Source: Apoda limacodes (lineage: Eukaryota; Arthropoda; Insecta; Lepidoptera; Limacodidae). Taken from it: a DNA stretch of 64,000 nt. The first letter of the stretch is position 1, and the number at the start of each line of letters is the position of its first letter. The stretch is from NCBI GenBank assembly GCA_946406115.1, contig OX291553.1:16373001-16437000 (forward strand), read 5' to 3'. Position numbers and translations under genes: made by a program. Below the pieces are notes generated by a model, which searched no databases, was not told where the DNA came from, and saw only the letters and a program-made list of their open reading frames with translations. Below are positions 34,013 to 45,187 of the stretch, piece by piece.

Positions 34013-34306
34013 GATCTTTGCATATCGCCACTATTTTTGGATTTCTATCCAACGATACACCACACGATGGGCTAGACGAGAAAAAAAAAATACGTCCCCA
34101 TTTCACGTGTAGGGAAGGTCATCATAAAAAAAAATTTTCAAAGATTTTATTCTACCACTTTGTCAGCTTGATCAATGTATATATCCCTGCCAAATTGCAG
34201 CTCTCTTCTATTAGTAGTTTTTGAACTAAGCCGCGGACAGACGGACGGACGGACGGACATGGTGAAACTATAAGGGTTCTTAGACGACTACAGAACCCTA
34301 AAAATG
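34013..34306 (-). repeat. Second, related repeat unit
   Basis: A similar unit follows directly, with another GACG run (34229-34258) and the same terminal 'aaccctaaaaatg' as the unit before it. The two units thus look like tandem members of one family or a target-duplicated insertion. Non-coding. Confidence 0.5.
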
Positions 34307-34462
34307 CAAAGGAAAGTACGCGGTTAGAATTTCCAATAGAATTCATTAAAAAATCGATTGGCTCCAACTAATTACCTCACGAAAGCACAAAATAATTGGT
34401 TGGGAGGGGTTTGCACGTTTTAAGTCTGAAAGTCTTTGAAAAAGAAACGATTTTGTCGCAAT

Positions 34463-34560
34463 TTGAATTTAAAATGAGGCGTTTGTTATATCAGAAAGGT
34501 ATTAAGAGATAACGGTGTATACTTTATCACTTTTTAATTACTCGTTTTTTTGATACAGTA
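34463..34560. repeat. Tandem-repeat unit left of the Harbinger-like element
   Basis: 'ttaaaatgaggcgtttgtt' to 'aacggtgtatactttatcac' is one diverged unit of the array seen again at 38630-39020. The array is therefore split by the inserted element. Confidence 0.6.
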
Positions 34561-34859
34561 ATAAAAGCGAAGTGTCCACTGGCAAGTAACTTCCGCAATT
34601 TCTTGCAGAAGTCGATTGACGACTGTTTCCACTCCCATTTTTATATTTGCAAGCCGCTTTTAGAAGTGTGTAGAAGTTAACTTCCTGCAAGATTTTGTAG
34701 AACCGTTTCGACAGAAATTATTATACAAATTACTAGAGCAAGAGCGGTCAAACATGATGCCTAGCTGCAGAAATATACGAGCTGCGTCTAATGTGTTGTT
34801 TTTAAAAAGAAAAAGAAAAAACGTAAGATACAGATACGAGATTGAATACGTCCTGATTT

Positions 34860-35083
34860 AGGTCTTCAAAGCCAATTATTAAGAGAACTCCAAAGCGAAG
34901 ATACCGTAAAATTAAAAAACTGCCTACGAATTATTGAAGCTACTTTTAATATTTTGATTCGCTCTGATATTAAAAGACAAGATACTTAGAAGCGTAATTC
35001 TGTTTCTGCTGATCTTCATCTTATGGCGACTTTGCGACATTTAGCTACAGGTTCGTTAAATACAAGCTTATTTCAAAATAATT
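34860..35083 (+). pseudogene. Harbinger transposase N-terminal fragment
   Basis: The frame reads LLRELQSEDT, then LRIIEATFNIL, KRQDT, a stop, and LMATLRHLATGS. Relatives of the PIF/Harbinger transposase show this order, with the LRFLATG motif just before the catalytic domain. An in-frame TAG lies after KRQDT near 34988. No DDE residues are present because the rest was lost or displaced by the LINE insertion. The transposase would be a nuclear endonuclease that works with a Myb-like partner; nothing of that partner is seen. Confidence 0.65.
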
Positions 35084-35355
35084 AAAATTAACGAATGAAA
35101 AGGGTATAATCAAATAAATATAATATTTTCAGGCAATTTATTTCATTCTCTGGCATATTTTTTCCGAATCCCTGTATGTACGATCTCACGCATAGCTCGC
35201 CTGTTGTCTTGCTCTATCGTCGTCTAAAGATAGAATATTTAAAGGTAAATCAATCAGATCATTTACTTCTATAATGACCGAGTTATTGTGTTCCTCTACC
35301 GTCGAAAATTGTACATGACTGGGACCTGCTGTTGTATGTATGATCTACAGATATT

Positions 35356-35864
35356 CGTTGTCCACAAACGATGTAGGAGTGCCATAATTATTAAAAAATA
35401 TGATGAGAGGATTCGCATGATGCTCTTGAAGTTTTTTGTGATTTGTCTAAGGCATTTGACTATGTTCAACATGTAAATATCGTCAAGAAGCTACATCACT
35501 ATGGTATTAAAGGCAAAGCTTTCGACCTTTTGACCTACATGAGTAGCAGAGTACGGAAAATAGATGTTAACGGTGAAAGATCTCCGGGATCAGCAGTCAC
35601 TATGAAAGTCCCTCAGAGCTCAATTATAGGTCCTTTTCTATTTCTTATTTCTGTTAATGATCTCCTCTATTTCTATTTCTTATTTATGTTAATGATATCT
35701 CATATCATGTAATAAACCATGACATTGTCTTAATGTAATAATGCCATTTCTAAGATTGTTAATTAGTTTAACGCGAATAATTTGTTTCTCGACGAGAAAA
35801 AACCAAATGTGTTAAATTTAGGATAACAAATGTTAGTCAGATCCAGGCGTGTAACTATATTAAC
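35356..35864 (+). pseudogene. LINE copy A (family 2), left part
   Basis: It starts in the reverse transcriptase with the STTDAG region and reads FCDLSKAFDYVQHVN, GERSPGSAVTMKVPQSSI and IGPFLFLISVNDL. A deletion of about 100 bases then removes the FADDTS motif. It ends at 'aactatattaac' (35864), the insertion site of copy B. It is nearly identical to 25228-25990, with GVPQGS changed to KVPQSS. A short direct duplication ('ctatttcttatttctgttaatgatctc') lies near 35640-35695. Dead. Confidence 0.8.
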
Positions 35865-38226
35865 TAATAAATTAATTTTAAAATGTAATGTAAATAAATG
35901 CAAGGCTATATTTAAATTTGAGCATGTTACCTCTGAAGACATCATAAAGACATTTAAATTACTAACTCAAAAAAAAAATTGTGACCTATGGGGTATATCA
36001 GTCAAAGTCCTTAGCGGAATTGATAATATTATAGCATCAATCTTAGCCATAATATTTAATAAGTGTGTTGACGACGGGATATTCCCAGACTTAATAAAAT
36101 ATAGTAAAATAATACCACTTTTCAAAAGTGGAAGTAAAGATGATCCTTATAATTTTAGACCTATCTCTATACTGCCTGCCTTAAGCAAATTTTTTGAAAA
36201 ACTTATGTTCACTCAGATGCTTAAACATTTTAACTTAAATGGATTACTTCATCCTCAACAGTTTTGTTTTACAAAAGGGCGTTCCACAATTGACGCAGGT
36301 GTTGCTCTTATACAGCATATATTTGCTGCTTGGGAACCGTCACAAAATGCTATTGGTATCTTCTGTGATCTATCAAATGCATTCGACTGCGTGCAACATG
36401 AAACTCTTATACGGAAACTGAGTCATTATGGTATTGCAGATTTGGCTTTTGAGCTTATCCGCTTATATTTGAGTAGTAGAATGCAGAAGGTTCAAATCAA
36501 TGAAGTAAAATCCAATGGCTCAGAAGTAAAATTAGGAGTTCCTCAAGGTTCTATTTTAGGTCCTTTTCTATTTTTAATTTACATAAATGACTTGCCTGTC
36601 TTTGTGGAGAAGCTGAAGTGCAAGATTGTACTATTTGCTGATGACACATCTCTTTTATTTAAAGTTGAAAGAAATAAAACTAATTTTGACGACGTAAGTA
36701 GTGCGCTTTCTCAGGTTCTTCAGTGGTTTACGCCAAATAATTTACTTCTTAATGCGAAAAAGACTAAGTGTTAAAAATTTATGATGCCAAATGACAGAAA
36801 CATAAGTACAAAATTATCCCTAAACGGAGAAGAAATAGAATTATTAGACTCAACAGTGTTTGTAGGTATTAAATTGGACAATAGGCTGCAGTGGAACCCT
36901 CACATTTCAGTTCTTGCAGGAAAACTCAGTTCAGCTGCCTATGCAGTTAGGAAAGTTAGGCAGCTTACAGATGTTGACACTGCTCGCTTGGTCTACTTTA
37001 GCTATTTCCATTCCGTCATGTCTTATGGCATTTTGCTTTGGGGTAAGGCAGCTGATATTGATACAGTCTTTATTTTGCAAAAGAGAGCAGTACGGTCAAT
37101 TTATAAATTAGGACCTCGAATTTCTCTTAGGGAACTATTTAGGAAAATTGATATTTTAATTGTTCCTTGCCAATATATCTTCGCTTGTATAATGTATGTA
37201 CGCTAAAATTGTCACTTATTTGCTTAAAATAGTGACCTCCACAGTGTTAATAGAAGGAATAAGGATAAATTGGTATTTCCAAAATGTCGTCTCTAGAAGG
37301 TACATAGCTCTTTCGCAATAAAAAGTATATTTTTCTACAATAAAATTCCAGACCATGTGGTTAATTTACCCTCAAATAAATTAAAAATATATGTCAAAGA
37401 TAGTTTAATGAAAAAAAGCTATTACAAAGTTGATGAATACATAAATGATAAAAATGCTTGGAAAAATTAGAACTTAATTGATTTGTATTGGGGCATTTGA
37501 ATTTTTTTTTAAATTAAAACATTGTATATTATATTATTACCCTTGGATGGAGGGCTATATTGTATTTTTATATGATGTATAAAAGATTAACTGCTGAGTT
37601 TAATGCCGGTTCTTCTCGGTAGTAAAGCATTACGAACCTTCCAATCTTCTCTTATATTTTGTTCCTTTACTACACACATTATAACTAGTACAATCGAAGT
37701 TTTATTGGAGTTGCTTGAGTGTGTCATGCTCTCTCAAAGTGTCTCTGCGGTGGTGGCGTGTGTGTCGGGTCGTTACGTTCTCTAAAACATGGTTAAGCGA
37801 AGCGATGGCTGATTCATGTGTCATACTCGAGAACGGGTGCCGCCTGTGGAGGCTGGTCTGCTCTTGCAAACTTCTTTGTATTCTTAGTATTTAGTCTTAC
37901 TTTTTTGTTTCGTTTATTAATACTGTAAGACATTGATTATTTCTTAGTGGTGAATACATAAACAGTCTTTTTTTATATTAGATAATTTTTTATGTTGTGC
38001 TTGTGCTTTATATTTCATGTTTTTTTATGTTTATAATGGAAAGTGTCCTTTTATGATTGGACGCTGTAATAGAAAGGGAGAAAAGAAATGCCCTTGCTGA
38101 GTTTCTTGCCGGTTCTTCTCAGTACAAGGTCTCCCGCCCTATTGACTTACGAACCGATGGCGTAGTGACATTCATAAGTGCTCAATTATTGTAGCCTAAA
38201 CTGAATAAATTATATTGAATTTGAAT
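35865..38226 (+). mobile_element. LINE copy B (family 2), inserted into copy A
   Basis: This 5'-truncated element carries the reverse transcriptase, C-terminus, 3' UTR with 'tttcttgccggttcttctc' (38103) and the tail 'ttgaatttgaattt'. The five bases TTAAC occur at the left junction (35860-35864) and again at the right (38227-38231), as a target duplication. After it copy A resumes with 'ggcgagcaattagaacttg'. A second 'gccggttcttctcggtag' at 37604 suggests a duplicated or foreign insert within the 3' UTR (37600-38080). Confidence 0.85.
35877..37206 (+). pseudogene. Copy B reverse transcriptase, one in-frame stop
   Basis: The frame reads through fingers (IIPLFKSGSKDDPYNFRP), FTKGRSTIDAG, palm FCDLSNAFDCVQH, LGVPQGSILGPFLF and LFADDTSLLF. 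A TAA occurs at 36772-36774 after NAKKTKC, and the same frame continues through LDSTVFVGIKLD, YGILLWG and a basic end to 37206. All three catalytic aspartates are retained and only one stop separates the two parts. The open stretch runs in frame across the junction with copy A (from 35830), a coincidence. C-terminal remnants continue in another frame to about 37469. Confidence 0.85.
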
Positions 38227-38255
38227 TTAACGGCGAGCAATTAGAACTTGTTGAG
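38227..38255 (+). pseudogene. LINE copy A, resumed right part
   Basis: 'aacggcgagcaattagaacttgtt' matches the NGEQLELV codons of the family at 25490-25520. These follow directly on the codons at 35864. Only about 25 bases are recognisable, so copy A was already truncated or deleted on this side. Confidence 0.7.
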
Positions 38256-38629
38256 TTTGTTTAGAATTGGAGATTAATCTTTTTTAAGGATATGAGTTTT
38301 ACCGTGTCTTCATGGGACCATACCTTTTTGTCACAAGTGTTGAAGTTCCTAATTTTGAATTAGACACATACAATCAATGTATCAAAGGTATCCAGTAAAT
38401 ACTTGAATATTAATTTTTTTAGAAAAATTTGCACTTGCCCTAACTTTTTGTGTAAGCGCTTGCTGCAAGGTCAAAACAACTATATATACGTGGAACTCTC
38501 GGCAAGTTCGGCAAGTCACCAATACTTGCAGAAGTCCACTTGCGCGAGCGTTTACACGTTGAAAGTTGCTTGCGCAAGTCAACTTCCATGAATTTTATTG
38601 CCAGTGGACGACAATTCGCTTTGTTTTAC

Positions 38630-39020
38630 TTAAAATGAGGCGATTAGTCTACCAGAAGGATATTAATCGATAATAAATTATTGCGGTGTGTATTATATCA
38701 GTACTTAGTTTTTATATTTTATTACAGAAGGTAGTTTAGCTTTGCATGTGGCGTTGGTTTTCCCAAAAAAGAAAGCATAGACAACGAGTGTTTTTTGACA
38801 GTAATTAGTTTTAGTTTTTATAAGGTAGTAGCCAGTCTTATTTAAAATCATGCCTTTCCTTTACCAGGATTCCAGAAGGATATTAATTTGTGACGGTGTG
38901 TATGTTATCAGTATTTAGTTTTAGTTTTTATAACTAGTTTTATTTGAAATAAGGCGTTTGTTTTACCAGGGGAATATCAATGGATGTGATAAGTATGTAT
39001 GTGTTTTATCAGAATTTAGT
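38630..39020. repeat. Diverged tandem repeat, right of the Harbinger-like element
   Basis: At least three units share 'taaaat-aggcgtttg-ttaccag', 'aaggatattaat', 'cggtgtgtat-ttatcag' and 'tacttagttttagtttttata' (starts near 38630, 38845 and 38938). Unit length is roughly 95-130 bases. No coding capacity. Confidence 0.6.
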
Positions 39021-39092
39021 AAAACAATTACCTTGTTATCGCTGTTAAAACTGATGCAAATAGTGACAGAATTTTTGTCACACCTTTGACAA

Positions 39093-39396
39093 TCCTACTA
39101 ATATTATGAATGTGAAAGTTTGTTTGTCTGGATTGATGTTTGTTACTCAATCACGCCTTAACCACTGGACGGATCGGGATAAAACTTGGCATACATATAG
39201 GTTGGGTCCTAGAATAGCATATAGGCTTCTTTTTATCCCTTAAAATTCAAAAGTTCCAGCGGGAATAACTATAACAGAGTTAATCGAACTATTGCTGGCC
39301 TGCACCTATGGCATGCCATATCAATTCATTGGTATAATTAATTAATTAAATGGAGTTAATTAGGGAGTTCCACGCCGATAACCGAATTTAGGGCAG
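39093..39396 (+). mobile_element. Helitron-like element, 3' truncated
   Basis: It starts TCCTACTAATATTATGAATG and shares 'cgggataaaacttggcatac' with 15935-16304. It reaches 'gataaccgaatttagggc' but lacks the final CTAG. Non-coding. Confidence 0.65.
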
Positions 39397-39399
39397 GGC

Positions 39400-40555
39400 A
39401 TTTTTTCTTTTATTTTATCATTCTATTTACAGTTTAAATTTAAGATATGTAAACAAACCTGTCATTTAGTTGGCAATATCTGAAAATATTGTCGTTCTGT
39501 GCAATTTTCCCCAAATTTTTGTAGAAATTTATACGCGAATATAAACATTTTATTGCCTGCCAAAAGCCTATTTCAATTCAACAACCAATTTTCGGGTGTC
39601 TTTGGGGATACATTCTCAATTTAACGGAAAACAAACTTTCACAGCAGGTATCTACGTACCTACTGGTTATCGGTTATGTATATTTAATTGATTTTTATAA
39701 TCACCACTTTTATAACAGTGTCTTTTGTTAGTTGTGTTTGTTGATTTGCCCCACTACAGGGGCATATAAGGCATAAGACATTGTCCACCGCGCTGACCCA
39801 TTCCGAATTGGCAGACGTTGTCGAGCTAGTGGCTACTTGATGACTGAATTTTCAAGCTCGACTTATCTTAAAGACTGCTGTCCTAATGCAACAGCTAAGT
39901 TCAACAGCTTGACATGCCTCCAACGCCGAAGCAGTTAAAAAAAATGTCCTGTTTACCCATCGAATAATTGACTTTGTCATCGTTTCCAACTGACTAATGT
40001 TACTTGAGCCACGGGTTCCTCAGTTTTATTGAATAACATTTCAATACAATTTATCTTTAACCCCATTGCGGATACTTTACTGATCAAAAACAAAACAAAA
40101 ATGAAATACAAAGGGGAATTCTCAGACAGAAAAAGAATTCTATTTCTATTTCTTTTACGTTACTGAATAAGGTTCTTTGAATATTTTATTTACATGATTT
40201 TTATTAGATGTCGTTGTATTGTTCACGATACATTTAAATAACAGTTTATATATTATTAGGCAATTGGTTTCAGATCAATCGTGACAGCCTAGTAGCTCTT
40301 GCAAGGAGTGGTACGGGGTTTCGAACCCTAGGGTATGCTTTTTTATCCCGCAAGTTTTATTTCCCAGACAATGAAAGAAAATATTCTAAAAACCCGCACG
40401 TAGAAGACGTACTGGCTAGTAGAATGATGGTCTATGACTTGTGGCCTTAAGGAAATGCCTTACTCTCAGCACTGGTAAACATATCTGCAACTTTCCGATA
40501 GTCAAAATCTCAAAAAAAAGTCTCAACCTAATTAACGAATGACATGCAAATCTTT
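39400..40555. other. No gene seen
   Basis: AT-rich. A partly palindromic 'ggggtttcgaaccctaggg' at 40316-40334 resembles a tRNA T-arm but has no partner A-box. Confidence 0.5.
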
Positions 40556-40779
40556 GCGCTGTGTTGCACCAACTTACTTTGACGTTAACCAGTAGCCAAA
40601 AATCGGAGATTGTATAGAATTTTCTATCGTCAGCTATTTTTAATATTCACCAGCTAGTGGTTTTCTCAACTTTGACGGGCCGGTTAAATTTAAAATTAGC
40701 TGGCTATGCAAATTTTCAAACAATCTCCAATTTTTGACGGCTGGTTAACGTCAAAGTTAGTTGGTTATAACCCAGCCTT
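40556..40779. mobile_element. MITE, copy 2 of a pair
   Basis: The terminal inverted repeats are about 50 bp: 'gttgcaccaacttactttga' on the left, and 'caaagttagttggttataac' on the right as its imperfect complement. 'ggagattgtatagaatttt' and 'caaacaatctcc' form the inner pair. The central 'gacgggccggtt' matches copy 1 at 2641-2832. Non-coding. Confidence 0.7.
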
Positions 40780-41339
40780 AACAATGTCACAACGTTCATA
40801 CATTCATATTAACAATGAGTAATTAAACCAATTAGATGTACAAAATATTTTGCTATATTTCCGTGATTGTTCCAACTGTCATTCTTAATATCCAGCTATA
40901 TTTATTGCCGGCAGTCTATTTGTGTTCCATTAAATACTCTTCTATTTTAAGATGTTTAATTAACAATGTATGAGCATGGGCATTGTTTATTCAGGGACAA
41001 ATAGCTGGTCTTAGTTAAAAAACTAGCAAAATTGGCATTTAACTTGTTCCGTTCCAGTAAATATCCTGAATGAATCTCGCTTTATATTATTAGAATCTAC
41101 AAAAAAGATGAATTCAATTTTATAAGCAATGCAATGACAGGTATTCTGTGGAGTTGAACTAGCTCTAATGGACACCCTTAGTCTAAAAAACTATTGTAAA
41201 ATGCGTTTAAAGAGTTAATTTATATATTTTTGAAATATTAAAGAGAAATCATTTTATGTAGTTATTAGTAGGATCGAATATGTCATAGCGCGATAGTTAA
41301 ATCCGCTGGTCAACTTAATTTCTAGGCAGGTCGGAAATA
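40780..41339. other. No gene seen
   Basis: AT-rich sequence without a supported feature. Confidence 0.5.
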
Positions 41340-41550
41340 ACGTCATCAGCCTCATACGTCCCCACTGTCGGGGTAAGCCCTTCCCCTTACCGAGGATTTT
41401 GGCCATAGCCCGGACGCGGGAGTGGAGTGAATAATTAAAGTACTTGAGAAATTAAGAAAAAGACTCATTGGTACATGCCGGTCTTGAACCTCCGCCACTC
41501 ACGACGCAAAGTGAAATCGAAACCCCTCGGCTACCACACACACGGTCGGA
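41340..41550 (-). mobile_element. tRNA-derived SINE
   Basis: On the minus strand 'gtggtagccgagg' (A-box, about 41530-41543) and 'ggttcaagac' (B-box, about 41483-41492) are correctly spaced. The body ends in 'ccccgacagtggggacgtatgaggct', a motif shared with the SINE near 21770. Confidence 0.65.
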
Positions 41551-41736
41551 AACATAAATTATTATAAAAGTGAACAGATATGAAACTCGATTCGGTCGCT
41601 CTTAAGACATATTGCTCATTCAGTGCGATTTTTGTTCTATACTAAACGCTTACCTAAGCATTTATTTGGACTGTGGATTAAACTATGGAGGACGACATAT
41701 ACCTATACTATATGTAAGTTTTTGTTATATTCCACT

Positions 41737-41925
41737 TAGGTGGCAAACAAGCTTAAGATCCGCCTGAAAGTAAGCGGTCATCGCAGCCTATGGATGCTTG
41801 CAATACTTGGGGCATAACTCGTGCGTTGCCGACCCTTCAAAAATTTAATAATATCTTTCTTGAAGAACCCCATACTGTAGTCCTTAGAAAAAACCTTGGC
41901 AGGGCTCATTCTACAACCCAAGATG
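41737..41925 (-). mobile_element. LINE family 1, 3' fragment
   Basis: It matches the minus-strand family-1 3' end from 'cttaggtggcaaacaagctt' to the codons for LWNELPAKVF. It is truncated at about 41925. The poly-A tail is no longer recognisable, and divergence is higher than in 14789-15253, so this copy is older. Confidence 0.85.
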
Positions 41926-41929
41926 GAAA

Positions 41930-44900
41930 TGTTCAGGTTTAATAATTTAATATTCGTAGTACAAACTGATAACCATTTGTTTATTAAGCACATAATCGAA
42001 AAAGATACAAGAAAATGAGAATAAAACACCGGATAACGAGAAAAAGAGAAAAACCTTTTGTAAACAAGAAACCTCATCAACATTTTCCTTAAAGCGAAAC
42101 AGAATTTTCACTCTCATTGACCTATAAAAGGTCAAATCTTAATCTCCAGCCGGCGGTTCATCGGCCGCCAAAAGATAGGCTCCTATATATCTGGAGCGTT
42201 AGGGCGACACCACGTCTGCCAAGCGTTATCGATCATAGCCTAACTTTAAGCTCTGATTATGCTACGCTACCTTGTATTGTGACTAATGGCTCTTCCTACG
42301 CAAACAATAGCTTAATATTGGTTACATGAAATACTCATCGTTTTTGAGAGCGATAAACGCATATTATGCTAATAATTTGTCTGGCCTTAACTTAGAATTA
42401 TTAAAATTATGGGTACATTTAATTAAATCGAAGTATTATAAAAATGGTTAAAATTTAAGGAGGGAATTTTCGTCGAGCTGATTTATAGATTATTTTTACA
42501 TTTGTTTTTTATTTTAAATAATGATCAATGTGTGTAAAGATATATATAATATTTGTGTAAACTTTTGCAACTTAAGTAAAGTTTACAACCTATGTCTGTT
42601 CTGTGGTAAGAAATCCTACCTTCGTTGCATTCCTAAATGTTTGGTGAACCATCATATTTATTGGATTTTACTTGATGCACAGAGTATATAATACTATACT
42701 CCGAAGTAATATATTCTGGTAAAATTAATAAAAAATATTTTAATTATAACGAAAGTCTCCAAATTAAAAAAAGCATACCGATAAAATAAGAGATAACACA
42801 ATTATGGCCGCTATACAAGAATTTTAACACCGAACAAAAAAATCTTTGTGCTTTAATGGCCGTTGTTAAAACTTTTTAATATATTTTTTGCAAGTCAACA
42901 TTTAACTAATGAAATGTTAAATTCATTATATTATTTGGAGACTATTGTTAGTCCTCTCTGAATACCAGAGCATAATATGACATTTTATAACCATTCTATT
43001 ACTTTGTGGATCAGTTTATCTGTCCATTTTAAAGAATCAATAACTTGTTCTGAAAGTAATTTGCACAAGTACTTTGTAGATAAAATGTTATTAAGTGTTA
43101 TTAAAAATGTTATTATTTCAATTATACAATATTGTATATTGTGATATCCATTAGACATCTAGTGTTTATAACCATGAAGATGTTCAATATATATTTAATA
43201 TATCTACATATATTAATATTAACTTCTATTAAATATAACTGATGATATTCTTACAGTTAGTTCACTCTTTATAATTTTTTAAACCACCTGCTTGGCAATA
43301 TCCAAATTATATTTCATGCAAACCTAACCTAAAGCGATTCTAATATTTCATCAAAATATCCAGATTCAATTTATAACCTTAACATAACAACAACAAAACC
43401 TTGATGAAGCTTTTATCACTGAGAACAACTTATTTTGAGAATCAAACTGGCCACCACGAGTAAAAAGAAAAGAAAAAATGGCGCGAATTAGTAATTATAT
43501 TTTTATTTTAATACCAAAGAGATTAAATCTTTTGCCGGAAATTCGAAGATAGAGCAGTGTTTTTACTCGTTAATTTTTTACTATTTAAATTCAGCAGATG
43601 AAAAAAGATAGAATCAGCAATTTTTTAACCTGAAACACTTCCATTATTGGACATTGATTAAAAATGTCCACGGCCGATAGTGACATGAAATGGAATGTTC
43701 GGTCAACAGCTGAATTCCATATTGAATTCGAAACAAAATTGGCATGCCTGGCGAAATGTAACTCATACAATGTAGATAAATAACAAAAGACATTTGTCGT
43801 GAAGATGGCACTTAGGTACTTCATAATATCCTTATATTGCTATTGACAGTTGCATAATTAGCTATTCCGCAAAAATGTATCTCAATTTATGACAAAGATT
43901 GACAAGAAAGTTTAGAATACTTGAAATAAACCGGTTTATGCTTAATCAATAACCATAAATAATCTAGTGACTGCATGAAATTAGTACAGTTCAGTACAGC
44001 TGTAATCGTTTTCGAGGTGTACCTATTTCATAATAAGATAAATTTTAGATTTGATAAACAGTTAAAAAATTTCATAAAACAGCTCCTCAGCAAAATAGCG
44101 GAATTTCATATAATGCGGATGATTTATTTTCATAGGATTTAGATTATTTTAAGCATTTATTTTCATACAGTAGTCTATGACAATATAAAAAAAATATCAT
44201 TGGACATTAGGTACACACAGCGCCGTCAAGTCCCAAACTAAGCAAAGCTTTTGCTATGGAAACCAGACAACGGATATTAAATACATATTATATACTTTTT
44301 AGCAAACACCCAGTCTCGAGACAAACACAAATAATAAATTTTTGTCTTTACACATTGGCAAAGAGGCCCGAAAAATAACGCCTTTGAAACAGAAATTTAC
44401 ATAATATATTTATGTAACTTTAATATTTGTTAGAATAGTATATTTTGTGGCCTACTTTTACTAATAATAGGACATTGTCAAAAATGATTTATATCCTTGT
44501 CGATTGACTGATTAGTAAGAACAAGTCACGCTATGGCGAGAAAGCTGTGTTTAACAAAATAAACAGGTAAAAAAATTGTTATTTCAATTTATGTTTGATT
44601 GCGTTGATTGGGCTTTTTTGGGTATCTTAGAGTTATAAAAATTAAGAAAACAAAATACTGGATTTCCTTACAAGGACTAGCTTACGCCTTCACGCAGCTA
44701 AAGTTCCTTATAAAATTTATGTTTTGTAAGTACTCTGAAAAAATTTAATCTAGATTAGTACTTACATTACTGTCTAGGCCGTGAAATTTAGCCTTTGCTT
44801 GTCCTTTCTGTGTTCCTTTTTTGAATGTTTTTTGAACTTTTAGAGCGTTTTATAATAATAACCTTTGTTGAATGAGCAAAGTTTGAAATATCAACCGTGA

Positions 44901-45024
44901 GATGAGTCTGTCAATAATACGAATACAGTAAGGGTCTCACATACGAGACTTGTATAGAGCTTTGCTCAAAAATGCAAATTAAGAAACATAAATTTAATCT
45001 AATCACACAACGAAAGTTGAAATC
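41930..45024. other. About 3.1 kb with no gene seen
   Basis: AT-rich throughout. No open frame of recognisable family, no terminal repeats, and no tRNA-like boxes that I can support. Short frames at 42117-42329 and 43591-43824 have no recognisable motifs. Confidence 0.5.
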
Positions 45025-45027
45025 ATG

Positions 45028-45080
45028 ATATACCAAATTTTTAGGAAAAAAGGAATCTTTATAGAATCACTTTGTTGTCC

Positions 45081-45123
<43 letters not shown>

Positions 45124-45187
45124 AAGACCCTTTTTCTCAGGAAGGCTTGAGGGTATCACGTTTAAATTAATATCAAATACTCAGGCT
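45028..45187 (+). repeat. 'gtctgtctgtc' repeat, left part, split by an RTE LINE
   Basis: It contains a (GTCT)n run at about 45078-45121, then 'caagacccttttt-ctcagga' and 'tatcaaatact'. The matching right part follows the LINE at 46286. The family is seen whole at 50108-50808. Confidence 0.65.

Larger units (their letters stand above)
34572..38607 (+). mobile_element. PIF/Harbinger-like DNA element carrying two LINE insertions
   Basis: The terminal inverted repeats read GTCCACTGGCAA at the left (34573) and right (reverse complement near 38597-38608). Both are followed inward by 'gaagt-gact' and 'cttgca' words. The diverged tandem repeat continues on both sides, so the element was inserted into it. 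Inside, a decayed transposase fragment lies near the left end, and LINE copies A and B fill the middle. Direct target duplication (3 bp expected) could not be fixed. Confidence 0.55.

Noticed and set aside
40316..40334. tRNA T-arm-like palindrome
   Set aside because: No A-box at the right distance on either strand.
41930..45024. Possible host exons in the 3.1-kb featureless stretch
   Set aside because: Short frames only, with no conserved motif or splice-site-flanked open stretch that I could support.
45078..45121. CRISPR-like array
   Set aside because: It is a simple GTCT microsatellite without spacers. No repeat-spacer pattern exists anywhere in the window.
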